From Proteles cristata cristata (lineage: Eukaryota; Chordata; Mammalia; Carnivora; Hyaenidae): a DNA stretch of 64,000 nt. Each line of letters begins with the position of its first letter. Positions within the stretch are counted from its first letter, which is position 1. The notes beneath the pieces are model-generated. The model ran no database searches. It was not told the DNA's origin and saw only the letters and a list, made by a program, of their open reading frames with translations. Shown here in pieces: positions 12,000-23,100 of this stretch. The stretch spans positions 372,001 through 436,000 of the forward strand of contig JAESUZ010004515.1 in the NCBI GenBank assembly GCA_017311185.1, written 5' to 3'. The translations under genes and the position numbers were made by a program.

Positions 12000-12316
12000 A
12001 CCAAGAAAGGACAGATAAATTTTAAAAATGGCATTAGGACAACTGGTTGTCTATCTGCAAGAAAATAAGGTTAGATTCCTACCTCAGACCATGCATACAT
12101 ACACAACAACTCCAAAAATATAATGTTAAAATAAAACTATAAAGGCATTAAAAGAAATATAATAAATAAAACACCAGAGAAAGTTTCCCTAAGCAACACG
12201 TAGAAGCCAGAAGTCACAAAGGAAAAGACATTTGTCTACATAAAAATGTAAATTTTCTGTGTAATCGGAGACACAAAAAACGACATTAAAAGACAGGCAA
12301 TGACGTTTGGGAAGAT
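12000..12316 (+). mobile_element. Old L1-like fragment
   Basis: An A-rich segment with phrases of an old L1 ORF2 3' end ('aacaccagagaaagtttccc', 'agaagtcacaaaggaaaaga'). The frames are broken. It continues past the SINE at 12333 towards 12640. Confidence 0.5.
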
Positions 12317-12332
12317 GAAAAAGACGCCCATT

Positions 12333-12560
12333 GGGGCGCCTGGGTGGCTTAGTCGGTTAAGCGTCCGACTTTTGCTTAGGTCATGATCTCGCGGTTCGTG
12401 GGTTTGAGCCCGGCATCGGGCTCTGTGCTGACTGCCGGCTCAGAGCCTGGAGCCTGTTTCAGTCTGTGACTCCCTCTCTCTCTGACCCTCCCTTGCTCAC
12501 GCTATCTCTCTCTCTCTCTCTCCTAGAAATAAATAAAACATTAAAAAAAAAAAAAGAAAA
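12333..12560 (+). mobile_element. Young feliform SINE subfamily, copy 1
   Basis: Near-consensus element: 'gggcgcctgggtggcttagt' head, a B box near 'gggtttgagcccg', CT repeat, 'ctagaaataaataaaacatt' end. It has a perfect 16-bp TSD (gaaaaagacgcccatt) at 12317-12332 and 12561-12576, so the insertion is recent. Confidence 0.97.
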
Positions 12561-12639
12561 GAAAAAGACGCCCATTATATCCTCATAACTAAAAAGAAAG
12601 CAAGCTGTAAACCATATATATACTTATATAAATTGATAT

Positions 12640-13239
12640 AAATATTCAGTCAGAATACAGTCAGAGATGGAAACCACACCTGTCTTTCGAAATGGAAAGT
12701 TTAATAGGAAGAATTAACTAGTGAAAGAAAGTTAACTACTGAAAGTAAAATGCCTTTAGGACTGGCAGGGGGAGTGCCCACAGAAGAAAGAGATTTGTAA
12801 GACTCCTCCCCACCCCACAAAGGTTGGGCAGCGGAACCAGTTGAAGAGGCTGTGACTGTGCACACTGATGGTAGAGAAGTCCCCGGGAGTGTCACCCGCT
12901 CACCTGCAGTCTGCAAGGCTAGTGAGCAGAAGGCTCCCTGTGGGCATGATGACACAATTCCTGGGGTGTGAGCACTACTAGGTCTTCTGCAAGCTGCTGG
13001 CAGCTCTGCCATAGAAGCAGGAAGAAAAGCACCCTAAACTAGAAGAGAAACCCTTCCTCGGCTCTGCCTTGTGCTGTCTCTCCTCTAAGATCAAAACCTA
13101 AAATTGTGCCAGCTGGTGAAGGAGCCATCTTCATAGGGTGTAGCTACAGTGTCATCAGGCAGTCAATAGGAGAGTGCATTTGGGGTTGAGAGGCAGTACT
13201 CAGATTGATACAAGATGGCATATATGATCTATGTACATA
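12640..13239. other. Unique intergenic sequence
   Basis: A 103-codon minus-strand frame (12701-13012) lacks any recognised motif. No exon or RNA gene can be supported. Confidence 0.4.
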
Positions 13240-13446
13240 TTCACACTTACTATGTATTTGTACGCCAGGAGCTGTTGTAATTCTTTTGCATGTATTAACT
13301 CATTTGATTTTCACAATATTCCTCCAATTCTTCAAAGGAGTTATTAATATCTGTATTATATGAATGAGGAAATTGAAGCACACAGCTCTTAAGTAACTTG
13401 CCCATAGTCACACAATCAGTAAGTGGCAGGACAAGAATCATTATGG
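13240..13446 (+). repeat. MIR element
   Basis: Ordered MIR blocks: 'tattaactcatttgattttc', 'atgaggaaattgaagcac' and 'taacttgcccatagtcacac'. This also explains the 137-codon minus-strand open frame that covers it. Confidence 0.85.
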
Positions 13447-13955
13447 CTTTATAAGCATAAAAATAGACGGAAAGGATCAAAATAACAATGTCATCTCTCA
13501 AGACAGTATTCAAGAGGTCATGGAAGATGCTTTTATTTATTTTTATCAGTGCTTCAATAAATAAATACAGTGGCAAACTACTGCTTTTTATTTCGTTTTG
13601 TATAAATGGGAAGTCTCTTTTAGGGAGGGGATTATTTTCCAAAGAAGAAACTGAAATAATTGATAAATGACAACTGTGTGTGCAGTCAGTAAGAACCAAA
13701 TGTCTCACGGCACCACTTGAGAACTCTCAGTAGGAGGAAGTCATACCTGGAGGGAGTGGCAAGGGCCTGAGTGAAGGTTTGGAAGAGAGTGAGTCACGTA
13801 GTCCCAGGGGTTGGTTTCTGGTTTCTGGCTCATGTGTCAGGTCTGATCGGTGGCTGGTTACCCACCCTGAGCTGTCTGCCCTCATCTGTCTCAACAGCTA
13901 CTGGAAAGAGCTAGTGGCTGCCTGAGGGATGCAGGTGGGGGAGGGGGGATCAGGA
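13447..13955. other. Unique intergenic sequence
   Basis: Nothing recognised. It falls in the broad area where a distal CASP8 first exon might be expected by analogy with human, but no specific signal can be pointed to. Confidence 0.35.
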
Positions 13956-13957
13956 TG

Positions 13958-14150
13958 TAGGGAGCACCTGCTCTCTGTGAGATAGTACATGCAAGCTCCC
14001 CAGATACTGCTTTACTCATCCTTCCAAAGCAACCTCATCAAGCAAGTCATTATTATTGCTATTTCTTATATGGAAAACCAAGGATGCATGAAGCAAAGGA
14101 AAGTATCTGGATCTCGGCAAGAGGCAGAGCCAGGGTTTGATTCAGATAAT
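13958..14150 (+). repeat. MIR element
   Basis: Diverged MIR, with 'tttactcatccttccaaagc' near the 5' part and 'gaggcagagccagggtttga' at the 3' part. Confidence 0.7.
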
Positions 14151-14662
14151 GAGTGATGTTGAGCATCTTTTCATGTGTCTGTTAGCCATCTGGATGTCTT
14201 TGGAAAAAATGTCTATTCATGTCTGTTTCCTTTTCCAAGTTAGAGAAGTTTTCAGCTACAGTTTGCTCAGATAAACCTTTTGTCCGCTTTTCTCTCTTTT
14301 CATCTTATGGGACTCTTATGATATGAATCTTATTACATTTTAAGAAGTTTCTGAGTTTCCTTCTACTTTCATGATCCAATACCTTTCTTTCCTTCTTCTT
14401 TTCAACCTCATTATTTTTCATAATCTTATCATATGTATCACAGATTTATTCCTCTGCTTCGTCCATCCTCATTGTCATGGCATCTATTTGGGTTTGCATC
14501 TTGGTTATAGCATTTTTAATTTCAACCTGACTAGTCTTTAGTTCTTTATCTCTGCAGTAAGGGATTCTTTAGTATCTTCTATGGGTTTTTCAAGCTCAGC
14601 TAGTATCTTTATAATTGTAGTTTTAATTCTAGTTCAGACATCTTACATATGTATGCATTTTA
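14150..14662 (-). mobile_element. L1 5' region, minus orientation (part 1)
   Basis: Complement of carnivore L1 5' sequence, with typical antisense phrases such as 'ctctgcagtaagggattctt' and 'ttcaagctcagctagtatct'. It continues beyond the SINE at 14663-14866. Confidence 0.65.
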
Positions 14663-14866
14663 AAACATTTTTTAAGTGCTTATTTTTGAGAGAGAGATAA
14701 AGACAGAGTGCGAGTGAGGAAGGGGGAGAGAGAGAGGGAGACACAGAATCTGAAGCAAGCTCCAGGGTCTGAGCTGTCAGCACAGACAGCTTGAACTCAC
14801 AGAATTGTGAGATCATGAGTTGAGCTGAAGTGGGATGTTTAACTGACTGAGCCACCCAGGTTCCCC
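14663..14866 (-). mobile_element. Carnivore SINE, minus orientation
   Basis: Starts with a T-rich tail and (GA)n, then 'tgagctgtcagcacagac', ending 'gagccacccaggttcccc'. It interrupts the surrounding L1. Confidence 0.9.
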
Positions 14867-16398
14867 TTACTTATGTATGGATTAACTAAAGCTCTGGCCA
14901 TACTTCTTCCTGTTCTTTCTTTTGGAGGTGGATTCCTCCATCTTGTCATTTGTCAAGGTAAAAAATAAAAGGAAGCTAGATCCTAGGTGTGTTTTTGTTT
15001 GCTTGTTAAATGAAGCTCTATCAAATATATATAATTTTTAAAATATTATAAATAAATATTTTTAAAAATTGCTTTTTCTGCATCCCAATAGGGAAAAAAA
15101 GAAACACAAAAGAAGCTACATCCTATTTATCCTAGAGCTGATGCTTTGTAGCCCTCTATGATCAAAAGGGTTGGTGTGTGCAAGAGGTTTCTGGTGGTCT
15201 TCTGGGGGTGGGGCCTGTTGTGCTGATTCTTGGGTGGACTTGACCTGGGAGATGCCCCTGTAGGGTGAATGGGGATGGGCAGAGCTTGGTGTAAGTGGCT
15301 CCAGCTTCCACTTGGTGGCACTGTTTTGCTCATAAAGTCAGTCGGTGCTAATGGGCATGGTGAAAATTGTGTTGCCCTGCTCTCTTCTCCTGGAGCAGGG
15401 ATCTTGCACCCACCACTCTTCAGGAAGCCCTCACGGAAGAGCAAAGAAGCACTTCTCTTGTGTCCCCAGCATCTGCGAGATCTCTGTCTTCACCTTTTTG
15501 CATCTCAGTTCTCTGCCTGCACAAGCTGTACTCTTGTGTTTTATCTCAGGCATTTGGCTGGGTTTCAAACGTCCAAATTTTAGAGATCTGTGCAACACAG
15601 AGCCTAGCAGATCCTCTAGGGGAGCGACTTGTTGCACTGTGGCTGGTTTGGGCTTGTGTCATTAATTAGTTATGTGACTACACAATGGTTTAGAGTTTAT
15701 GATAAAGCACTGCAGAATGCTGGCACCAAGGCTCGCTGCCCTCAGCGAGCATTGCCATTCCTATGTTAGTGACTGAGGCAGCTCATAGGTGCCCACTGGG
15801 GCCTTTTGCTCCCAGAGAGGCCATTCCACATCTCCCAAATGCAGCCCAAGCAGGGGAACTGCTTCTCCTAGTGCAACCTAGGGGATCCTTAGACCATGCT
15901 GCTTGATCCTGGGTCTCTCTCTGCCCTTCTTCCCAAGTAGAGCATTGCTAAGACCACCAGGTTCAAATCTCGTGATGGTACTCACCTCCAAAACTTCAGA
16001 CTTTGTGCTCAGCTGTTTATAAAAACTTGGTATCAACCCCTCTCTTTCTCCCAGTCAGAGGTTTTGGGGAAGAGTTTTTCTTGTGCAATTCCCTGCATGC
16101 ACTTTCACTCTTTCTCCCTCTCTCTTTCCCTCTTGCTCCCCTCTCTGTGATTAGGGCTCCCTCCCCACTGCAGTACCCATTGCTCTTCTCTTCCCCAAAT
16201 CAACACTCTACAGCTCCTACCTTCCACAATGTGACAGTTTTATTCACCTCTGGTTGTGCACTTTTGCTCTCTCAGTCCTTAGACTGATTTCTTGGGTGTT
16301 AAAAATGATTTGGTCTTTATCTAGCTGTGTTTGAAGAATGAGGCAAACCTATATTCCTCTGCCATATTAACTCTTCTCCATGTTGGTTTTATTAATGT
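14867..16398 (-). mobile_element. L1 5' UTR/ORF1 region, minus orientation (part 2)
   Basis: It continues the interrupted L1. Recognisable antisense phrases include 'ctgatttcttgggtgttaaa' and 'cctctgccatattaactctt', which lie at the far 5' end of carnivore L1 copies. Overlapping open frames at 15.1-15.7 kb on both strands belong to this repeat. No intact L1 protein is present. Confidence 0.6.
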
Positions 16399-16415
16399 AA
16401 GTTTTCTTTTCTTTT

Positions 16416-16459
<44 letters not shown>

Positions 16460-16548
16460 AGTAGGCTGCCCCCCAATGTAGTACTTGAAGTCATGACCCA
16501 GAGATCAAAAGTCACATGCTCTACCGACTAAACCAGCCAGGTATCTCT
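16399..16548 (-). mobile_element. Short SINE with expanded (TTTC)n tail, minus orientation
   Basis: A (CTTT)n run at 16402-16459 is followed by the complement of a tRNA-like body ending 'taaaccagccaggtatctct'. The tetranucleotide run is the expanded tail. Confidence 0.75.
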
Positions 16549-16559
16549 GAATGTAGACT

Positions 16560-17816
16560 TTTCGTTGAAATATTACATAAATACTAAAGATGCACAAGAG
16601 TCATAATATATAATTTAAATCATTTTGGTTTTTAAGCGGGTTTTTTTTCCACTTACTTTTCTTCCCCAAATCTAGAGTTCACTTTTCCCACCAAGTACAT
16701 TGTTCCCTGTTTTAGTTTGGGGACAAATTAATGCTCAGAGACTGAGACTGTCCTTGCCAATAGTTTACTTAACACAGGTTCACTATGGGAATTTCACTAA
16801 CCAATAGCATACAGGATAATATCTCTTCATAAGCCAATAAAGAAATAACACTCTAAATTAATGATAGTTTAGTTGCATTATTGTTTCAGGCAAGGGAGAT
16901 GAAAGGGAGAGAGTTCAAATGTACTTGAAGTGTACCTTTATATTAGTCGGTACAGGGGAAGGACAGCTTAGCCAGCTGAAAGCTGACATCTGCCTGCCAT
17001 GGCAAAGGTAAAAGTCCCCTATTGCTAGAGCATGTTCCTAGGGAACATCAGTATTGGTATTGGTGGGTAAGATCACTTGTTTTTCACCATTGCTGGTAAG
17101 AATTGCCATTTTTTTGTTTGGTAGCAGGAACTAATGCCCCAAGTTCTTTGAAGCACTTTTTAGATCAGCAGAATTGCCTTGCCCAGACTGAACCCTCTCA
17201 GATAGTCCTCACAAACTTTCAGTATTTAAAGTTTAAATGTCCTCTTGTCATAGTTGCTTCCTCAAATGTTTTTATTGATAGGCCCCCAGCAACATCCCTC
17301 AGGAGCTGAGCTACTGAGTGCTCAATAAGATAATAAGATGAGGATATCCTGATACAGCTTACTTCAGTTTTATTTATTTTTTGTCTTTGCCATAAACAAA
17401 TGGATTTGAAATCACATCAAACCAATCCACAGCACCCTCCAAGAAAGTATGCTAGTTATTATAGTCATTGGTTTATTTGTGCATCAGTGGATGGTTCTGT
17501 CATCTGGCTTCATCCTGGCTTAGAAAGACAGAACTTAGAGTTGAAAATAAGTCTTTGGTTCTGTGCCAATGCCACTGTGGGCCAGTTTCTTGTGATGATG
17601 AAGCAACAGCCTTAGATGTCAAGCATGACAAGGGTTAAAGGCTTAGTCTGGGGAACAATGGAAAAATGCATTTTGCATTCTCATCAAACAATTTTGGGAT
17701 CAACCTGTGGGGTCCTGAATAAACATGTAAGAAGACCTTGGACAAAAAAGATCTAGGCTGGCATAGTCAGAGATGGCTTCTTGGAGGAAGTGGATAGTGT
17801 TGTGTGGATTCACACT
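16560..17816. other. Unique intergenic sequence
   Basis: No gene or repeat family recognised. Short frames at 17.1-17.6 kb show no conserved motif. Confidence 0.4.
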
Positions 17817-17891
17817 TTATTTTTCTTTTCTTTTCTTTTCTTCTTTTCTTTTCTTTTCTTTTCTTTCTTTTCTTTCTTTTCTTTTCTTTTC
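17817..17891. repeat. (TTTTC)n microsatellite, imperfect
   Basis: TTTTC pentamers interrupted by TTTC and TTC units. It directly abuts the 3' end of a minus-oriented L1 and is probably its expanded tail. Confidence 0.95.
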
Positions 17892-18300
17892 AAAATGTTA
17901 TTTAAATCCTAGTTAACATACAAGTGCAATATTGGTTTCAGGAGTAGAAAGTGATTCATTACTTACATATAACACCTAGCGCTTGTCATAGCAAGTGCCC
18001 TCCTTAATACCCATGGCCCATCCAGCCCATCCTCCACACACCTCCCTCCATTAACCCCTGGTTTGTTCTCTATCTTAAAGAGTGTCTTATGGTTTGTTTC
18101 CCTCTCTTTATCTCTTCCCCCCTTCCATATGTTCAACTGTTTTGTTTCTTAAATTCCACATATGAGTGAAATCATATGGTATTTATCTTTTTCTGCTTGA
18201 CTTATTTTACTTGGCATAATATACTGCAGCTCCATCCACGTCGTTGCAAATAGCAAGATTTCATTCTTTTTGATGGCTGGCTGAGTAATATTCTATTACA
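17892..18300 (-). mobile_element. L1 3' end, minus orientation (split)
   Basis: Complement of an older carnivore L1 3' end ('taacacctagcgcttgtcat', 'atgagtgaaatcatatggta'). A SINE at 18302-18495 splits it and the remainder resumes at 18497. Confidence 0.8.
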
Positions 18301-18301
18301 T

Positions 18302-18322
18302 ATATATATATATCTTCTTTTT

Positions 18323-18371
<49 letters not shown>

Positions 18372-18495
18372 CCCAAGCAGGCCTTACACCCAGCCGAGAG
18401 CCTGACATGGGGCTTGAACCCATAACCATGAGATCATGACCTGAGCTGAAATCAAGAGTTGGACACTCAACAGATTGAGCCATCCAGATGCCCCA
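18302..18495 (-). mobile_element. Carnivore SINE with long (GA)n, minus orientation
   Basis: (GA)n at 18325-18369 is followed by the complement of the SINE body, ending 'gagccatccagatgcccc'. It is inserted in the L1 at an AT-rich site. Confidence 0.9.
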
Positions 18496-18496
18496 T

Positions 18497-18640
18497 CTTC
18501 TTTATCCATTCATCAATTGATGGACATTTGGGCTCTCTCCATAGTTTGGCGATTGTTGATAGTGCTGCTATAAACTTTGGGGTGAATGTTCTCCTTTGTG
18601 GATTCATACTTGGAGTATCAGATGGAGAGTGTTCCAAGAT
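18497..18640 (-). mobile_element. L1 3' end, minus orientation (continuation)
   Basis: Resumes with 'ttcatcaattgatggacatt' and 'gattgttgatagtgctgcta', the same order as the L1 copies near 48.5 and 58.2 kb. Confidence 0.8.
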
Positions 18641-19668
18641 GGAAATAACATCAAATAACAGGGGGGCGAAAGTGAGAAATGTGGATGGGATAGCATGATA
18701 TAATCAAGGATCCAATGCTGAGCTGGACTTGAGATGCTATAAAAAAGAGACTTGAGAGGATTTGTGATGTCTTTTGGGACAAGCAGAGAACTTGTTCTGT
18801 TTGAAAAATATCCCTTGAATATGTGGGTTATTTATGAGGTAATTTCAGGGAAGAGTCACTCCCATTCCCACACAGGGGCACTTAAACTTTTATTCTCTTT
18901 TCTCTTCTGAAATGCATTTCTCCTCAACCATTAGGTATCTTCATCTAATTTCTTTATTTTTTTGTCTGATTTGCTTTTTACTTTTTGGTTAATAACAAAT
19001 ATTTTTTTGGAGTTCATAGATACCCATCAGCTTACTTTTCTGTTTCTTCCTTGAATCTCTGGTATCTTGGGCTAATTGTGCTTTGGGCTTATTTGCTTTC
19101 CATTAGTGATCACATCTTTCTATTTTCCTTCCCTTCTGGCTTGGCAATTTTCAGCCTTTTTAAGCAAGAGAATCCTTTGGGTTCGGATGTCATGGGCAAA
19201 GGGCAGTCATTGTCCCCTTGTCTGTGAGCTTGCTCTTGTGAAGCTCCCACTGCAACAGAATTGTGAAGCTTTTGACCTTGTTCTTGTGGCTTCAGATAGA
19301 ATCTGGTACAGATTTGCTTATTGCTAATTGAAACCAAATGCATGAAACTAGGCTTTCTTCTGCCTTTCTTTCCAATACCAGCTAGTCCCTACTCTCAGAG
19401 CAGTGGGGAGACTTTTGATCCCTTTTAGTCTATTCACTTGTCTCTCTTGCCTTCCTGAGAGGTGAGTCTCTAAATTTTTTCATAGATATTCCTGAGGTCC
19501 CCATATTACTGAAGCCAGGTCTGTTTCTAGCATGTGGTAGGTAAGGCCTACACCTGCAATGTTTCATAAACCAAACAGACCCAATCCCACTATATTAAGA
19601 ATTCACATACCTAACAAAGCCAATACTTCACATCCATTTAATAAGTGACAAAATAGATGAACAGTCAA
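18641..19668. other. Unique intergenic sequence
   Basis: AT-rich and without recognised genes. Overlapping short frames at 19.0-19.3 kb lie on both strands and are not supported. Confidence 0.4.
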
Positions 19669-19880
19669 TTTTTTTTAAATATTTTATTTATTTCTGAGAG
19701 AGACACAGCGTGAGCAGGGATGATCAGAGAGAGAGGGAGACACAGAATCCGAAACAGGCTCCAGGCTCTGAGCTAGCTGCCAGCACAGAGTCCGACGCGG
19801 GGCTCGAACCCACAAAACGCGAGATCATGACCTGACCCCAAAGTCTGATGCTTAACCGACTGAGCCACCCAGGCACTCTG
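19669..19880 (-). mobile_element. Carnivore SINE, minus orientation
   Basis: Complement of a full-length element: T-rich tail, GA-rich block, 'ggggctcgaacccacaaaac' and 'gagccacccaggcactctg'. Confidence 0.92.
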
Positions 19881-20095
19881 AAACAGATTCTTAATCATAG
19901 AGAACAAACTGATGGTTACCAGACAGGAGGGAGGGAGGTGGATGGGTGAAATAGGAGATGGGGATTAAGAAATGTGCTTGTCATGATGAGAACTGGGTGA
20001 TGTATAGAATTGTTGAATCACCATATTGTATAACTGAAACTAACATAATACTGTGTGTCAACTATACTAGAATTAAAATTTTTAAAAATAGCCAT
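19881..20095 (+). mobile_element. L1 3' end fragment, plus orientation
   Basis: Carnivore L1 3' UTR phrases in sense order: 'actgatggttaccagacagg', 'gagaactgggtgatgtatag' and 'actagaattaaaattttta'. Confidence 0.7.
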
Positions 20096-20199
20096 CAGAA
20101 ACCTAAATAAAATATCATACTTGAAAAGCTTTGTAGGCATTCTTGTTAAACTCAAGAACATGATAAAGTTTTCCATACTATTCTGGATGTCCTTGACAA

Positions 20200-23100
20200 T
20201 TTAATGAGGTAGACAACTTAAGAAGTTAATTTAACGTGTATACCTAGCTTGGGAAGGGTACCTGTGCTGTGGAAGAGGAAAAGCCTTTGTAATTGCATAT
20301 GGCCAGGCCTGAAGAATCACACATAGGATTTTGGCCCTACCTCTATCTTTAGAGCCCAAAGAAGAAATATAGGACCTGAATGGGTCAGATTTTGAGGGAC
20401 TATGTCAAGAACCAAGTAATTAGTCTGAGGTCAGAATCAATACCACTCCAAGGAGGATGATTGACTTGCCTAGAGTATTGAGCGTAAACATGAACCCCAA
20501 TCATTGCCAAGTTAGGAAAAGATGTCCCATATGCCATTTGGGATTACTGTAGAGATCCTGGAGGTTTTTTTCCTAAGGCCGGTGATGGATTGTTCTATTC
20601 TGCCAGTCTCATTGATCCAGGTACCATACAACGTGCCAGCAATTGCACAGACCTCATCTTTGCTGGCTGTAAAGAGTCAAGGGCTATGTAGTTATCCAAC
20701 ACTACTTGGGCCAAGGAGCTGAGACTGATCTGTTGTGCTTTGAAAGCTGAAGTAGTGCCATTGATGACCTCAGGTAGTACATGACCCTTTCTGATTGAAG
20801 GACTCTCACAGTAGAAATAGTCAACTGGAGTTGGTAATGCCTCCTGGCAAATCTCCTGAGTAACCAGAGTCTGCCTGGTTTTGGAGTTCCCATCCTCCTT
20901 GGTGTAGTATAATATGCCTAACCAGGGTTGGGGAAGAGGTTGTTTGGACTATTTAGAAGTTTTTTATTAGTGTCCCATATGCATGTTTCATTACTAGGAG
21001 GGAGGCAGGGGAAGGCCTGATATTTACTAAAGAAATAATATTCCAAAGGGGTGCACAAAGTGCTGTGAGTGAGCAGAGTTCTTGAATGGAATTGAAAAGT
21101 CTGTGTAAGTTGGGCATGTATAAAGGAGAAGGCCTTCCCTACAGAGGTCAAAATAGTCCCAGTGGTGGATCCCAGGTCTCTTTGCCAAGATGTTCCTATT
21201 GTCCCATTTCTGACAAGTTGAACCTAGGGGGGCATTTTGCTCTTTCAATGTCAGATTCAACTGCAGCAGTATTTTGGGTTCAGAGTAATATGGTAGGAGT
21301 TCCTGAGGTAACAGAAAGGTCCATATTTAGAGAAATGCCCATTTGTAGTATTCAGCAGCAAGCAGTCGGACACTTATTAGTGTGGTCAGGTGGTGGGTAA
21401 CGTATCCAGCAATTTGTCAAATGTAGGGCAGAGTAACTTCCTGGGATGGGCATGTAAACGAATTTGGTAATATGGAAGTCACACAGGCTACTCTGTGGGA
21501 GAAGAGAGAGGTTAGATTTTCATCTCTAGATGAACCAAGCTCATAGAACCAAAGATGCTCACATCCTGTCAGTTGGACAGGGACTTCTCCATACTGACTG
21601 TGATGAAGGCAGTTTGTTCTGTAGCGTGAGCAAAGGTAACACCATTTACTCATCCCCCAAATGAAACCCTAGTCTTCTGGCTTTGATCCTCTTGTGGCTC
21701 AACAAAAATTTCTATTCTATATACTAATACTCATCCCATGGAGCTACTGGGGGCAAAGTGGCAGGGCCAGCTTAAGGAAAATATTGGGTTAAAAGTGGTA
21801 GGTTAATGGCGATTATCTTCAAAGACCTTGTAGACAAAGACCCATGCTTTGTACCCTGCAGAGTAAATGAAGAAGGGGCTACTGACTTCCACTCCTTGTT
21901 TAATTGCTCTTCTAACCTCCCATCTAGTTGAGTCTTTAGAAAGGGGCTGAAGGGAATAGAAGGACTTGGCACAGTTCCTCACAAAGACCAAAAGTGTAAA
22001 ATTGGAGGAAAAGAGCAAACAGTCTGATCAAACATATGGTGTAAATAACAAGTGCCCTTTTAGACAATTGCTGCCCGAGGCCCAGACTGCTCCCCTGCTC
22101 ACTGCTCACCTTAGTCCAGCCTGGGGTTATCTTACCTGCTCCTACCAGCTGCTTAAGCCTGTCCTTTAATTGTCCATTAAAATGCTCAATCAGCCCTGTC
22201 ACCTGGGGATGATATTGGGGTGTGGAAACTCCATTATATGCCCCCTGGCATGTGGCTTTGGGCTGTTATTAGATTTAGTGCGCTCAGGAAACCTGAGGAG
22301 GAAACAAATGTGGTCTTGTATGTCCTAGATAGTGTGACCTGAGTCAACGGAATACATAGGAATGTGTAGGTCAAATCCAGAGAGTGTCAACTACAGTCAG
22401 GATTCAGCAAAACCCTCTGGATGAGAAGAGGCCCAATATGATCTACCTGCAACATCTGGCCCATTGGCTCAGGAAAACATCTCTGGGTAGGGATTTTTGC
22501 CTTGTCCATGATATGGCAGTCAGGACAGCTTTTCTATGCAGTTTCAAAGTCCTCTGAAGACAGTCCATGTGTGTAGGCTTGGTCTAGGGCGGTGTCTGAA
22601 TTCCCATGGGCCACACTCTCATGGATCCAGGATCCAGAACATCTGCTTGTTCTGGGGTAAAAGATATTTTAGTCTCTGTGTTTAGTTGACAAGCATGGTT
22701 TGCCCATTGGGTTATGTTTCTCTTTGTCAGGTTAGGAGGTATTCTGGGGAACATTCATGTGGGTAACAACAACAACAAAAAAACCACATTAAGAGCAAAC
22801 TGATCTTTATCCAAATGTTTTGTTTCTACAGTGGGGCTTGTTTTATATAGTAGTTTGAGGCTTGCCAGTGCCATGACCAAATAGCTAGGCTGTTAGCATA
22901 GCCCAGGAGTCAATGAAATATAGCAGGGTCTTTCACTGGAGAGGACCAGAGAGCCATCCATACTGCATGAGGCTCTTCCCATTGTGCTGAACATTCCTTC
23001 TGCACTTGCTAAGGGACAAAGTCTTTCAGGTTAGAAGGCAGGTGCACTTCCAGCCAGATAGAAGCTAACTGTAAAGGGCCATCAGTGAACTAAGTCCATG

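Noticed and set aside
13295..13708. 137-codon open frame on the minus strand
   Set aside because: Largely covers a MIR element and flanking DNA, and shows no protein motif.
15127..15669. Several overlapping frames of about 100 codons on both strands
   Set aside because: They lie in an antisense L1 5' region, and overlapping frames without motifs are not evidence for genes.
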